NCBI GenBank assembly: GCA_025738555.1
Contig: JAOVFP010000021.1
Location: 1,612,001 to 1,676,000, forward strand
Direction of reading: 5' to 3'
DNA: 64,000 nucleotides
From: Cyathus striatus
Lineage: Eukaryota > Basidiomycota > Agaricomycetes > Agaricales > Nidulariaceae
Below, one piece after another: positions 48,521 through 60,703 of this stretch (positions are counted from its first letter, which is position 1; each line of letters opens with the position of its first letter). A program made the position numbers and the translations under genes. Below the pieces are notes generated by a model. That model did not search any database and was not told the DNA's origin. It worked only from the letters and a program-made list of their open reading frames with translations.

Positions 48521-48539
48521 AAGGGATCCGCGCTTTATA

Positions 48540-49485
48540 GCGACTACAGGCGTCTCTGTCTAAATACATACTCATCGGTGGACACGGAAAAGTATTAAAT
48601 TCTGCAGAGTATATAATAGTGCAGAAGACCCTTATCCTGGCTAATCTGGACCGTTTATTCCGGACAGCACTGCTATGTGACCACTACGACCAACCAACCA
48701 TAGTACCTAACTGACCGCAAATACAACTCTACGACGAATAATGACTGGACCTATTTCTTGTATCTAGTTATCGTTGAAATAATCTGGAATGTGAGAGGCC
48801 ACGAGAGCACGAGAAGCCTCAAGCTGCATTTTGCGCCTATATCTCACGAGAGCAGTCTCCAGCAACCGGGCATCCGGATCCTTGGCATCAACCATGTAGT
48901 GCTGAAGAAGCATCGAAGCTGCAATAGCTTCTTTGCGTGTTGGTTTGGGAACAATTGTTTCCACCCCCCCTTTATGTCATCCTCCCCATTGACCTCAATC
49001 ATTTTCTCCACTGCACATCTCTTTCGCACTGCATCAGCGATCTCATCAATTACTTTCTTTTGGCTCGCTGAATTCTGCAAAACCTGTTCTGAGCACTGAA
49101 ATCGAGTTGGTAGGCATTGACATTGCAAATAACAAAGTAGAGAACTGGGCAGAATACTCTCCAATGGTTTTTATTCTCCTGAACGTAAGTAAACATCATG
49201 GAGAGTAAATTTGGAAATTCAGGTGGGAAATGTGACACCCTCTTACCATAAAATGTAGTAAAATGCATTTACATTCGGTTCCGTACAAAATTTTGACAGC
49301 AGATCCATGATACTGGAAAGTTATGTATTTTGCCCATTTTGACTCTCCTAAAAAGGTATGGATTACGGAATAGCACAAAAAAATACATAACTCCCCGCCT
49401 ACCGACTTGGTGGACCTGAAAAGTATTAAAATTCGCAGAGTATGTATTTAGGCAGTATGTATTTAGACAGAGTTGCCTGTAGTGT
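48540..49485. mobile_element. Pogo/Tc1-mariner-type deletion derivative
   Basis: Inverted ends share ACTACAGGC and CTCTGTCTAAATACATAC (left about 48543-48571, right about 49454-49482). TA flanks lie at 48538-48539 and 49486-49487. The minus strand inside retains a transposase C-terminus (48764-49164). AAAAGTATTAAATT and GCAGAGTAT recur as direct repeats near both ends. Confidence 0.6.
48764..49164 (-). pseudogene. Pogo-like DDE transposase C-terminal remnant
   Basis: Two overlapping frames, shifted near 48960, read DAVRKRCAVEKMIEVNGEDD, then VPKPTRKEAIAASMLLQHYM, DAKDPDARLLETALVRYRRK and ASHIPDYFND then stop. The PTRxEAIxAsxxLxxYMxxxxDPxARxxE...ITDYF tail is what I know from pogo/Fot1-like transposases of Basidiomycota. 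No HTH or DDE region remains. It agrees with the TA flanks of the host element. Confidence 0.5.
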
Positions 49486-49487
49486 TA

Positions 49488-50494
49488 TCTGCACTGCCTC
49501 GGTGGTACTGCTGTGAAGAAGAATCATACAAAGGACGTCATGGTTCTCGAACTACACCAGAAGTGGTAGGTAAGCGCTCAATAAGCGCTAGTAAGCATCT
49601 GTGCAGATATTCGATGGTAGGTCCCCTGTTATAACTTGATGCGGATCTAAGGGTCCGAAATTCCCAAAATGGGATTGGACGTGATTGGTTTGCAAGCGTT
49701 TGAGGCTTTGAGTGGTACTGCGGCACATCGAAGCGCGTTTATATTCTCCCGCGCGTGTATTTATGTATTCTACATGGTACATACATTGGTTTTGTAAATA
49801 AAATATGTAGCGTATCTGTGATGTTAAACCTATGAGTTAATTAATGCTGCCAAGGCAGACATTGAAAGCACAGTTGCTTTCAAATGAAATACAAAGAGCT
49901 AAATTGATGGTGATAGCATTACATGTTATGACTAGTACACAGACTGAAAGAAGTTATATATATTAGTATTAAGCTGATTACAAGCGCACGAGAGGTACAA
50001 CTGGTTAAGTATTTTAATAGCTCGTTCCGACGTAGTAGTGATAGTACATACTTACTGTACATATGCTATGGTCACGGTACGGTACAAATTTTAGCACTGA
50101 CGGGCCAATCTTTGATGTGACATAATTTAAGTAATATACTTAACATACAGGCAAGAACCAATATTACTTTAGTAAGTAGTTTTCACTTTTACAGATACTA
50201 AGTACAGTGAAAGTAGCACTCAGATAAGACTAAAAACCAAGAAAAACCCATATTTACTACCTCACAATAGGCGTAAACATTACGGAGTGAAGAAAGCGAA
50301 AAGAAACGGAAGAGAGAGCTTTACAATCTTATGTGTAAGCGCTTGTAAGCGCCTTCTTAGCTGTGCGGACTGGTATGCTGACGGACACGTGTTTCAGGGT
50401 CAATGCTAAGCGAGTTATAACAGGGAACTATGGACTCCATGCAACAAAAATAGAACAAGCAGCTGCACTGCCGCCAATGTGATCTGACGTGGCT
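49488..50494. other. Gap without recognised gene
   Basis: Upstream region of copy 4. Contains a short GGTCACGGTACGGTAC cluster near 50070 like the 23.8-kb repeat. No coding region supported. Confidence 0.35.
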
Positions 50495-50502
50495 TATAGA
50501 GC
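50495..50502 (+). promoter_or_regulatory. TATA-like box of GYPLW copy 4
   Basis: TATAGAGC, one mismatch to TATAAAGC, 74 bp upstream of the ATG at 50569. Confidence 0.4.
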
Positions 50503-50568
50503 TGGTATCCACGACGAGTGTAAAACCATTCTCTACGTTTCCCGTGTTATTTGCACCACCTCACAGCG

Positions 50569-53500
50569 ATGACCGGGTCCGCTGAAGCGTCTACATTCAG
50601 CAACGGTACAGATCAGACACTCACCAATACTGCTGTCCTGAATGCCGGTGGGAATATTATATACTTTGATTGGAACTCCCAATCTAGCGACAAATCTTCG
50701 GTCCCTGTGTCTTCGCAAGATACCGCAGTAAACGCATTGTCGACCGCGTTTACGATGATAGAGGAATTTGTTTCCTTTACCAAGAAACCTCACGTACAAC
50801 CTCCATCAACTATGCCAGAATGCACTATTTCATTGCTGCCGGAAGACCAATCGCTACCACCTACTTCCGCTTCTCTACAAGTTGATATATCCTCAGCCTC
50901 ACCAGAGTTAGCGGTATGTGACAATTTCTGACATGTATGGAGGGGGTTTGTACATTTCTAATGTGATCTGAACTTAAAGGGGCTGGATAGACTTGACGGG
51001 TTCTGCAGTGATAGTGCAACCGGATGCAACACAGGGGAACGCTCTGTAACAGATGTTAGCACGGTAAGCATCGTTCAAGTCGTAATTTTGTGTGTGGCAC
51101 AGTGCACCTGTAACACCCATATAGACTCCTAGCCATGAATCTGAATTCTGTCCATCACTAAAATGTGGCCCCAGCAGCTGCGAAGTTTACGCTGACAAAA
51201 TGTTTCCGCTTAAACATGGGTATCCACTATGGCTTCCTCAGCCGGATCACAGCCTTCCGATAGAATATTGTCGGAAGGGCGTGTCTATTGGTGACGTCGG
51301 ATTCATTACATGCGATGGTTCTTTCGATTTTTTATTCAACATTTGGAATCCCAGTGTTGAATACTCTATAAATCATAATGATCTAGCAGATGGCTTCGGT
51401 TCACTGGTTTCTCCGCCCCAACTACAGACTTCAACTAAGACAGTATTTCCCCCAAGGAGTATGATTGCTAGCAACTCAAATATTGATTATGAAGTAGATC
51501 TTCAAACAATGTATGTTCCCAGTGTTTTTATCTTGGTGGATTTACAGTGAGTTATTGAAGGTCTATTTCATACTCCTACCATGATAAAGAACCTGGTGCT
51601 ATCCTCTGCATGCCACAAGGGGCTTCCCGAGAAGATTGCAAAAATGAGAAGATATTAAAGGGTTTTATTGGTAGGAGTGCTGAGAGCTGGTATAGATATG
51701 CTCTAAAAAGTGGACGTGACATTGATCGGCATTCGTTATACCTGGTTACAGGTACTTTAAAGTCAAGGACATGGGGTATCGTAACTTATGATACAGCCGC
51801 CCCCGAGCGTTTCAGTACAGTTATTCTTGGTAAATCTCCCGATCCAGAAGGTCCGGTATACGAATGGATCAAGACAGGGAAAGCAACAACATTTCGAACA
51901 GGTCCTGTTCCAGATGCAACTACAGACACTCAAAGTCGGTTGCCTGACAGCGCAAATCAGTGCTTGTTTTTACGAGGTTTCAAGATTTCATTATCGGAAA
52001 AAGCTTGGAAGCAAATAGATGTACAGGATTCCATCCTTAATGAGTATGGGAAGCGACCAGCAGACTCCAACCATTCTTTTGATTCAAGGAAGGGGAAGAG
52101 ATTTCGTAGCACAGATACTGAACATAGTACACCCCCAAACGACTCGGAGACTACATCTAATCTTAAAGAAAACGATACTGTTGGAATAAAAAGTTTTCCC
52201 ATTAAGAAAAATGTTAGTGTTTTTTGCTTGTCATCGGATGTTGTTTGACCTGCTCATTACTACCCTTGACAGCCATCCCATCCCTTAAATGACATAAATG
52301 ACATGCTGTTGTCTCGGGTACTATGGTTTATTCTCATCGCTCCCGCAATTCTCAGCATTTAATCTATAATTAGGTCTCAGGATCTCGTGTTGCAATAACA
52401 CATGATAGCGAATGGTTCGAGGTTGTTGGCCTTAGTGATGCAGAAGATGTATGTTTCAGCTCCATTGCTTGATATGCTTAATAAGCAATGAATGCGTGCA
52501 GGAGCTAGGATATTCTAGTACTACCGAAGATATTCATCAAAAGATACAATCCCATTTTGTTATAGGTTATGATAAAGGTGCTTTTTCACATAACCAATCG
52601 TGGAGTGACTTCCTAAGCGAGAACTAATATAATCTACCAAGGAAACGAAGCATGCACGTTAGAATTAAGAGCTGAAGCAAAAATAGGACAAATTAACACA
52701 ACTGAGGCGTCAGTAGCATCGTCCGATATAGAGATGCCGCCACAAGTTACTCTTAACACCATACCATCTACTTCACATAATCATGCGGAAGACACCCCCA
52801 CTAGTAGCTCAGCAACAACATGGTACGTCATCGATCATCCTTTTCGTTTGTAGGAATATTTCATTATTTACCGAATACATATAGGGTCGAACAGCACTCG
52901 ACTCAAGAATGGTTCAGAAAAAAGGATTCAAAGCAGCTGGGTTTTCGTGGCGTTCTCCAACCCGGGAGGCCTGAGTGGCCTGACCTTGATGCCGCGCCGA
53001 ACCCAAGCTTGGGTTATTTAAACAGCACTGCACCTGATAGCTCGACATCTTCAGATGTTGCCTTATTTGAAGAACTCCTGTTCCAGGAATTTGCCCGGAT
53101 CCTTTTTGACTCTGACTTTATTTCATGGGAATCTACACTAGGCCCGAGCCCAGGCCTGAGTTATTCAAACAATACCACACCTGCTCCATCGCCTGCTTAC
53201 AACTCGTCAACTCCAAGGCCTGACTCATCCACAGACAATCCTTCTTTTCAATCTTATCATTACAGGTCAGAATCTAATTATGATGGAAGAATACCAACCC
53301 ATCATCGATTTAGCGTTCCCCCTGCGAAGCAAGGGCGAAGTCCTTCGAGCTACCTCAATACATTCGAGGAAGAGAAAAAGGTATAAATGCTACCACAAGC
53401 CTCAGCACGAGCCAAATATCCAAATATAATATGATTAATGTTCGTATTTTCTATTTTTTGAAGAATACATCTTGACTTGATTTTTTATATCTTCAGGCCG

Positions 53501-53616
53501 GGCATCATATTATGTCACCACTTCAACGGGAAGTTTCGACCACAGAGGTGGATACATCTTTATCAGATGAATTATTCGATGAAGGTTTTCTGTCATGGCA
53601 ATGGGAAGTTGAATAG
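50569..53616 (+). CDS. GYPLW-family gene, copy 4: intact 10-exon gene, 819 aa, unknown function
   Basis: Exons 50569-50913, 50980-51063, 51125-51510, 51561-52212, 52273-52317, 52374-52448, 52502-52577, 52642-52822, 52885-53380 and 53497-53616 all have GT-AG introns and join in frame to 819 residues. Residues 10-32 hold FSNGTDQTLTNTAVLNAGG, Asn/Gly-rich. The core starts at about 144: KMFPLKHGYPLWLPQP (168-183), GDVGFI, FDFLFNIW, FPPRSMI, MPQGASREDCKNEKILKGF, SWYRYALKSGRDIDRHSLYL, WGIVTYDT, YEWIKTGKATTFRTGPVPDA, NQCLFLRGFKISLSE, then a Lys/Arg stretch. HPLNDINDMLLSR (492-504) and RVAITHDSEW follow. The C-terminal half is Ser/Pro-rich with NPSLGYLNSTAPDSS and SPGLSYSNNTTPAPS, ending LSWQWEVE. 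No signal peptide, membrane segment or known catalytic motif. This core recurs in uncharacterised Agaricomycete proteins. An alternative start at the upstream in-frame ATG (50551) is possible but unaligned. Confidence 0.85.
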
Positions 53617-54424
53617 GCCGTTCATGCTAGTGGTGGATAGGAGCAATAGCGTTATAATCGTATAGAAATTTGTCAGTGCCAGTTGAATATTATAACGAAT
53701 ACCGAATACCGATTTGCTCAAACACAGGTATGGCGACGCCTTCAGTAATCGTCTGCAGGTCATGATTGAACAGCTTGAGAGATTGTACACTGCACAGTTA
53801 TGTGGATGATTTAATAAAACTCGCGTAGAAGCGTTCATAAGAAAGCAATTAGATTTGAGAAATATATAAGTCTTGACAAGCTGTGAATTGTGCTATGCAA
53901 GTTACTGGTTTTACATATTTTCTACTTTCGCATTGATTGCATGCTTGCTGCTACTCACGTTGGGATCGACACATTAGAATAACTCCAGCGTACTGTTTGT
54001 TTTCAGTTTTGGATGGCATTGAATTGGTACTTACCATTGTTGAGGCGAGAATCGGCCCAGGTCTACGATGCTGTGGGCCCTCAGGATACTTTGGTTTATA
54101 AATCAATCAAAGTAGTAGTCTCGACTTCAGAGCATACACAAGCAGTGATCTTGTATTCATTGTAACGGTTCAAGCTGTTGCTGCTATCTCCTATGCCCCT
54201 GTATGAACACCTCGTAATTTGTTTTCCAGTTATCTCGTCGTATGCAAAGAGCTACTATCTCTCTAGGGGCCATATGGATTTGGACTCTGTAAGTTCTTGG
54301 TAGGTCTGTTTATCTCGCTACTTTCAGATTTTCCGATAAACTTAAATGTATAAATATGAGAAAAAACATTTACTTATATTCATCCAAGTATCTAGCATCT
54401 CGTGCTCAGATCAAGCTTCTCTCC
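53617..54424. other. Gap between copy 4 and the hAT gene
   Basis: The 3' flank of copy 4 begins TAGGCCGTTCATG, as does that of copy 1 (TAGGCCATTCATT), so the 3' untranslated start is conserved. No gene recognised. The left end of the hAT element should lie here but was not identified. Confidence 0.4.
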
Positions 54425-54769
54425 ATGTTGCCTTCTACTGATTCTACTGATTCTTCTGGTGAGAATAAACACCCTGAAGAGCCTGGTATGTTTCTACTCG
54501 TTTATGTCCTCTTTATTAATTTACTAATTGAATATCTCAGTCTTTGGATGTGGGCATCGTACAAAGAACACTTCCAAGCTTCAAGCGTCCATTGCCAGTG
54601 AACACTTGGACAAAGATGGAAACCCACTGAAAAAGTGAACTTGACCACATGGCAGCGGTCACCCTTCAATAAAGAGGACAAGAGCCAATGCATCACTCCC
54701 TGCTGGACCTGCAACCGACGATGACGATATCAATTTTAGTGCCTCTGACTCAGGTGAAAGGGGCTTGAC

Positions 54770-55995
54770 GTTGCCCGGATTTTGACGTTGGCCTCACTGG
54801 CAACGTCAAATCTCGCGTGGCAATGTCACGCAACGCCAGGCAACGTCACAGGCAATGCCAGCGCAGTGCAAGGCCCAAGAATGCGTTGATGCCTAAACCA
54901 AAAAAATCGTAAGCGAGTCCATTGAACATCCATTCGACCTGGGTGTTCTAAGGTGTTGAGAAAGGGGGAGAATATTTTCACTGAATTCAGGGAAGTAGAT
55001 ACATGGGTTTTAAATAAAATTTAAATAAAGAGAGTACCTAATGAGGCATAGTTGAATAAAGCGGAAATTAATAGTGTTGAGGTTGTAGATTATTGAAAGA
55101 AAAAGGGAAAGTTTGAAACAAAGCATACTGATGAATTGAAAGATAATTTGTAAGATAAAAACTTCAGGAGAGGGACTTGGGGTGGTGACATGGCCTTTGG
55201 TAAAGCAAATTATCATATTCAGTGGGTTTTGGTAGTGTGAAATACTGATGATCTTGAGTTACTCTTGAGTAATTGCAGCATTGAGGTGATGTACAAGTGT
55301 GTCCATGTTGGAGGGAGAAAGTGAGAGAACGCGTGAACAGCGTGTCGACGCATGCATCAGCTGATTATGTAATGGAAATAATGTTCGCCCTCCAGCAATG
55401 TCAACACAGGCAACATCCGGCAATGTCATGGCAACACCATCCAGCAACGTCACAGCAATGTCAGCAATGTCCAGGCAACATCTGGCAATGCCAGCAATAT
55501 CAAGCAACATCACAGCAATGTCAGGCAATGTCAAAATCCTTATTTTCAGATTTCTGTAACATGTATACAAATGAGTAGAGTGCATGTATCTCTACCAACT
55601 CTATTTGTTATTAGTATATATCATAAATTTACAAAAATACCAGCCAGCTAAAATCTAAATAGTATTAGAAATGTTGTACACAAGTGACAAAATATATGTA
55701 TTTCACTGTGGGAATGTAAGTATTATTTGTTATACCCTCTCCCCACCCCCCATCCAGTGCTAATATATATTATTAAAATGAAAGAACATCCATCTTATGC
55801 AATCCTACTTATTTATTGTATTTATTACTAACTACACAGCTGGGACTTGAACACAGGACCTCAGCACTAATATATGTAGCAACATCAAAAATAAATAAGC
55901 AACGTCACACAATGTCACACAACGTCACACACAATGCCAGGCAATGTCAAATCTCAGAATGGCAATGTCCCTTTTGGCAACGTCAAATCTAGGGC
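54770..55995. repeat. GGCAAYGTCA motif arrays
   Basis: Three clusters, at about 54770-54870, 55388-55540 and 55868-55995, of irregularly spaced GGCAATGTCA, GCAACGTCA and GGCAATGCCA words on the plus strand. They look like transposase-binding subterminal repeats that expanded as a low-complexity satellite. Confidence 0.6.
54890..55370. repeat. R1 dispersed repeat (copy inside element)
   Basis: Collinear with 39490-39990 over nearly its full length and with part of 17640-17860. Examples: CATTCGACCTGGGTGTTCTA (about 54930) and GACATGGCCTTTGGTAAAGC (about 55188). Confidence 0.65.
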
Positions 55996-58900
55996 AATGT
56001 CAAAATCTGTAGGCCCAGGTGAAAGTACTGACCATGAGCAGGATTCCATGCCAACGAACAAAGAGGTATCTAATTCAGTTCATATGCTTGTTCAATGATA
56101 GCTAAATTTGTTCATATAGATTGCTCAATCCCTTCCTGCAAAAACTGTAACTGATGTTGGAAAGGGGTCTGGAAAGCGAAAGAAAAGGCATATTGACATA
56201 CTCTACAGGTAGTTGAAAATCTTGACAGCACAACTAACATATTGCACTGAAATATTGCACCTTCTGCTAGCGTTATTTTAGAAGATGCAACAGGCCCTTC
56301 AAAGAAGTTTAAGGTTAGTTTTAATCAATTATATGCATAAACTTGTACTTATTTAAATTGTTAGATGACTGGAAATCTGATTTACTTCTTTTACAAGGAT
56401 TTGATGGTTAATGCCAAAAATGTGGTTGGAAATCTGGGAGATAAGCATTATAAATGCTACCATGGAGGTCAAAAGGTTTTAACTATAACTAAAGCTATGC
56501 AATGCTCACTCAATGGTATTATTATTATATTCATATTGGTGTTTACTACTTCTAACTACTGCCATTACCAGGTTTAATCAGTAATTTAAAAACAGCTAAT
56601 GAGACAATGTATGAATTCTATGCTATTCTAAATAACTGACCACATAGCAAGGGAATTACACAAGAAATCAATATTGCATCTGGGAAGATAGCTTTATCAG
56701 AAAGCAATGCTGCCAGATTTTTAGAACAGCTTGAAAAGAAGTCAGAAAATATCCAAAAGGCTTTTGCTAAGCAGAAGGAGCATGCAAAAGTAGGTTATCT
56801 CTTAATGTATTAGCAATGATGCTGATATTAAGCAGGGACCATGGGATCAAGAACAATTTGAGTCATTGCTTGCAGGCTGGGTTGTTACATGTGACCAGCC
56901 ATTTGAGGAAGTGGAATGGCCAGAGTTTCATCGTTTGCTAGAGTATGTTTTCTGTGGAACATCTATTAAAATTCCTGATCAACATGCTCTCAAACGGCAC
57001 ATTATAAAGTTATGTGAAGAAGGAGTAGAAGGTTTGAAGCTAGAGTTTTCGGTTCATACATAACTAGTTCAATATAATACATCTTATCTCATTGTACTGC
57101 ATTACAGAAACTACTTGGTAACTTCTCTTTTTCCCTTGACCTCTGGACTTCACCCAACAATATTGCCTTTTTGGCAATGATTGTGCATTTTGTCAATGAC
57201 TTGGGAAAGCTTGGTTAGTTCCTTGCCAATTATCTTACTTTTAGTTGATTATTTGTGTTGTAGAGGAAGTACTGCTCGATTTTCGAGAGCTTGTTGGAGA
57301 ACATTCTGGTGAAAATATTGCCGATGCTGTATGGCAGACCCTTGCAGAGTATGGAATCTTGCATAAGGTGCAGTAAAATCATACTTTATCTTTAATTCAT
57401 AGCTTACTTTCATACATAAGATAACTGCATTTATGCTTGACAATGCTACCAACAACAACACCTTTGTTGATGGTATTGTGAATCAATGCAAAAAAGGAGT
57501 TCATTTTAATTCAGAGTGGGCACACTTATGTTGTATGCCACATACAATCCATCTTGCTGCCCTTCAGGCAAGTTTTGCCTTCCCTTGTCAATTAGCTAAA
57601 TTATAATGTTTTTAACAGATTCTCAAAGCAATTGGTGCAATATCTGGACCCAACATGAAGAAGGCATTGTCTGCAGTTGGAAATTACCAAGATTCGGTTA
57701 CAGCTTCCCTTTCTAATGACCTGGAAGACTTAGTCACACTGCAAGGTGATGATCTTAATGAAGTTATTGATAAAAATAATGTTTGTACATCAGTTTCGAA
57801 GGTAAGCTAATTTTTTTTGTTTCTAAAGATAACTAGAATACTTAGATATCACCTAGCTTTGAAAAGTCATCTGTGGGATATGTTCCAGCCCACAGTGTAA
57901 ACGTACATGGCTTAGCCAGGTATTGCAGTCCATACAAGAACAAGGGCTCTCGAAGCCTGCACTAATGCCAATATTGGACATTTGAACTCGCTGGTCTTCA
58001 ACTCATCAAATGATAAGTAAGTTCAAGTTCCTGTCATTTCAGCATATCTATCAACATTCTCACATAACTAATTATAGGTTGTGCTCTGGATTACTGCAGT
58101 GACATTGATGAATTTACTGTCTGCTACAAGGATTTGCATGGGCTTGAGCTATCAGATGATGAGTGGAGTTCTATTGAGATTGTAACTAAATGGCTGCATG
58201 CATTTTGTCATGCAACTACACAAATGTCTTCTACCAAAGAACCCATGTTGTTGACAACTCATGCTATATTTGGGGGACTCCAAGATCAGCTCAGAAGTGC
58301 TATAGAAGCATTACCAGATTGTACTGATCCTTGCATTCAATTAGGACTGCAGAAAGCACACAAGAAGCTTAGTGATTATTATTATTGCTTCGATAAGTCT
58401 CCATATTACATTTGGACAGCACATATATCTTCTCTTTCAAATACATAACTCTCAGTTTACTCACTATTTAAAAGTCCTAGATCCAAGAATATCATATCAA
58501 GGGCTGTTGAAGGATTATGAAGATGACAGAACACTTATGTAAGATGTGAACAAGGCAAAACAGCTGTTAGAATTACACTTCAATCATTTTTATGCTGGAA
58601 AGTTCAAATCTACCTCCACTGAATTAAGCAGTTCATCATGTGGTACCATACCTGCCACCTCTACAGATTTGGAGTTCAATTCCATCGCATGCTACTCTCG
58701 AAAGGAGCATCTCATTGTTGATGAATTAGAAGCTTATTTCAAACTTCAACCTGAGAACTTTAGTCTGTGCAAACCACTTGAATGGTGGGTAGGACATCAT
58801 GCTCAATTTCCAAATCTCTATTACCTTGCAATGAATATTCTGTCCATTCCAGGTGTGTGTATGCTCAATATTATTTATGAGAACACTCCTAATTGTAATG

Positions 58901-59048
58901 TAAAGGTTCAGCTGTTGGGGTTGAGAGAATCTTCTCGGGCAGTTGTGATACTATATCTGTATGCTGTGCAAGTCTTGGTGCAGATACGATACATATTTTA
59001 ATGTTGGCTAAATATTGGCTTCACAATCTTTGTCCATCTTGTTCTTAA

Positions 59049-60002
59049 AGCTCACATAATTAGCATTCAATAGCAGTTAATTTTTGTGCTTCAATTTACA
59101 TAAATACATTGAAATTTAGACCTGTATAACTGTAAACTCCCATCTTCAACCATATATGGTACTGTACTGTATTTCTTCTGCATAAATCTTACTTCAATAT
59201 GGTACAGTTATGGAGTATCCATATATGAAGTTCCGAGTGTGGAATAATTCACTGTAACCATAATTCGGTTGTGCTGTAAACTTGGGGCATTGTAATTCCG
59301 AAAATTCCTGTATTTTTTAGTTTTATCCACACAGATAGGTACCATTGAATATAAGAATTCATGTATATATTTTTAAACAAACATATACCCTATTACTGTT
59401 ATTTTATAACCCATTTTCTGTCAGTTCTTTCTTTTGTCTTCCTTTTCGGAGAGATTTCCCATGCTTACTAGGGGTGAGTGAATAAGAGGTATGTCCATAG
59501 GGTTCCCATTTATCTATCTATATTGCAGTGAATCATTTCATAGCTGTGTTTTATCTTAACATTTGTTTAATGCTGAATATTAAAATAAAACACGGAACTT
59601 GTCATTTGTAAACACAGAGTAAGAGATGTGGCATTTTGGAGCTATTATTCTGTAGTGCATTTAAATAGACAAATGCTTAGACAAAGCTATTACTTGTTAT
59701 GATATATATTATTTGTGATTTTGTGAACATATGAACTATGAATTTCAGAGCAATTTCAAAGTATCTCAAGTGAAGGGGTTAATGTGGTGAGATTTAGTGA
59801 GTCACCCCAACTGAGCAGGGCAGTGCTTTGGAATTACATCCAAGTTATAAAAATTTGATAGAAAAACAGTTCTATAGCAGATATCTGATAGCACTCTCAT
59901 TACAAATGTACAACTCCATAATAATGTGCTGTTAACATATCTGAATTTATATCTAAATCCTGAAGGTGAGTGAAAGTGTTCTTGCAATTGGTGCTATGTT
60001 CA
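59049..60002. other. Gap between hAT gene and retrotransposon
   Basis: AT-rich, expected to contain the right end of the hAT element. No terminal repeat or gene recognised. Confidence 0.35.
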
Positions 60003-60652
60003 TGTCATATCCCGTATCGCCTACCTCTGGATCTCTATTCTCTTACTCCGCCTTCACCTTTGTTTACTCTGGACTTTGATTACATTCTTAATATTACATA
60101 TTGATTACTGTACATAGATTACTCTCATTTCCTTTCTTCCGCCCTACTGAGCTATCCCCTCAGTATTGTAGTATACATCTCATAGTGAGTCACTTATCAT
60201 TCTTAAGTGCGCCACTATCAGTTTTACTTTACACTGCCATATGTGCTCACTTCTCTGACATGTTTTATTATGATTAATTAGTTATAGTATTCATTCTATG
60301 TACACCTACCCTGACCATACTTCTCTGCTGGCCTTTACTTACTCCGAGTCTCTAGTATTTAAGTAGCACTCAATTTGTACTTAGTCTTTAGTTTCATATC
60401 AAACTATGTCCTCACCCTTCAGTCTGACTTGAGTTACACCTCTTGTCTTCTTGTCTCTTGTCTTCTCCAAAGGGCTTGCCCTTACTCCGAAATCCAGGAC
60501 CAGGAATCCCAGGGGCGCAGCACATAAGCTGAAGCCAAAGTCCTACCCCCTGAGTTCTCATTCTCTGCTTTCATCTCGTACTCACCCTTGCTTCTCCATA
60601 GTCACCCTCTCATACTCCGCTGCCAAGTTAAGCTAGAGGCACGGTCATGACA
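60003..60652 (+). repeat. Candidate 5' LTR of the Ty3/gypsy element (650 bp)
   Basis: Begins TGTCATATCC and ends GGTCATGACA, giving TG...CA with a short TGTCAT/ATGACA inverted end, directly before the gag frame. Pyrimidine-rich with TTTACTTACTCC tracts. The 3' LTR lies outside the window, so the assignment cannot be confirmed here, and no primer-binding site was identified. Confidence 0.45.
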
Positions 60653-60703
60653 GTATATGAAACTACCACCTTGGATTCCTCACACAATGCTTTTCTTTCC
60701 CTC

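Larger units (their letters stand above)
54761..56016. mobile_element. 1.26-kb element with CAACGTCA subterminal repeats, inserted in the hAT gene
   Basis: Flanked by AGGTGAAAG (54752-54760 and 56017-56025; CAGGTGAAAG if one more base is counted), a duplication of 8-10 bp. Ends GGGCTTGACGTTGCC and GGCAATGTCAAAATC...AGGCCC are loosely inverted. Dozens of GGCAA(C/T)GTCA-like words cluster near both ends and in the middle. The core contains an R1 repeat (54890-55370). No transposase. Target length allows MULE- or hAT-type mobilisation. Confidence 0.7.
54425..59048 (+). pseudogene. hAT transposase gene, decayed
   Basis: Many small exons. Start MLPSTDSTDSSGENK (54425). BED-finger-like region FYKDLMVNAKNVVGNLGDKH and YKCYHGGQKVLTITKAM (about 56390-56510). 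GPWDQEQFESLLAGWVV and CDQPFEEVEWPEF (56835-56945). FSLDLWTSPNNIAFLAMI (about 57135), LLDFRELVGEHSGENIADAV (about 57275), MLDNATNNNTFVDG (about 57435), HLCCMPHTIHLAALQ (about 57525). Dimerisation region DELEAYFKLQPE, PLEWWVGHHAQFPNLYYLAM, then SAVGVERIFSG (58910-58945); TAA 59046. The order BED - LDxWTS - DNAxNN - CxxHxxxL - LxWW - ERxFS is diagnostic of hAT. Damage: TAA at 58540-58542 within DDRTLM|DVNKAKQL, disrupted exons around 57850-58100, and a 1.26-kb insertion at 54761-56016. Terminal repeats not located. Confidence 0.8.
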
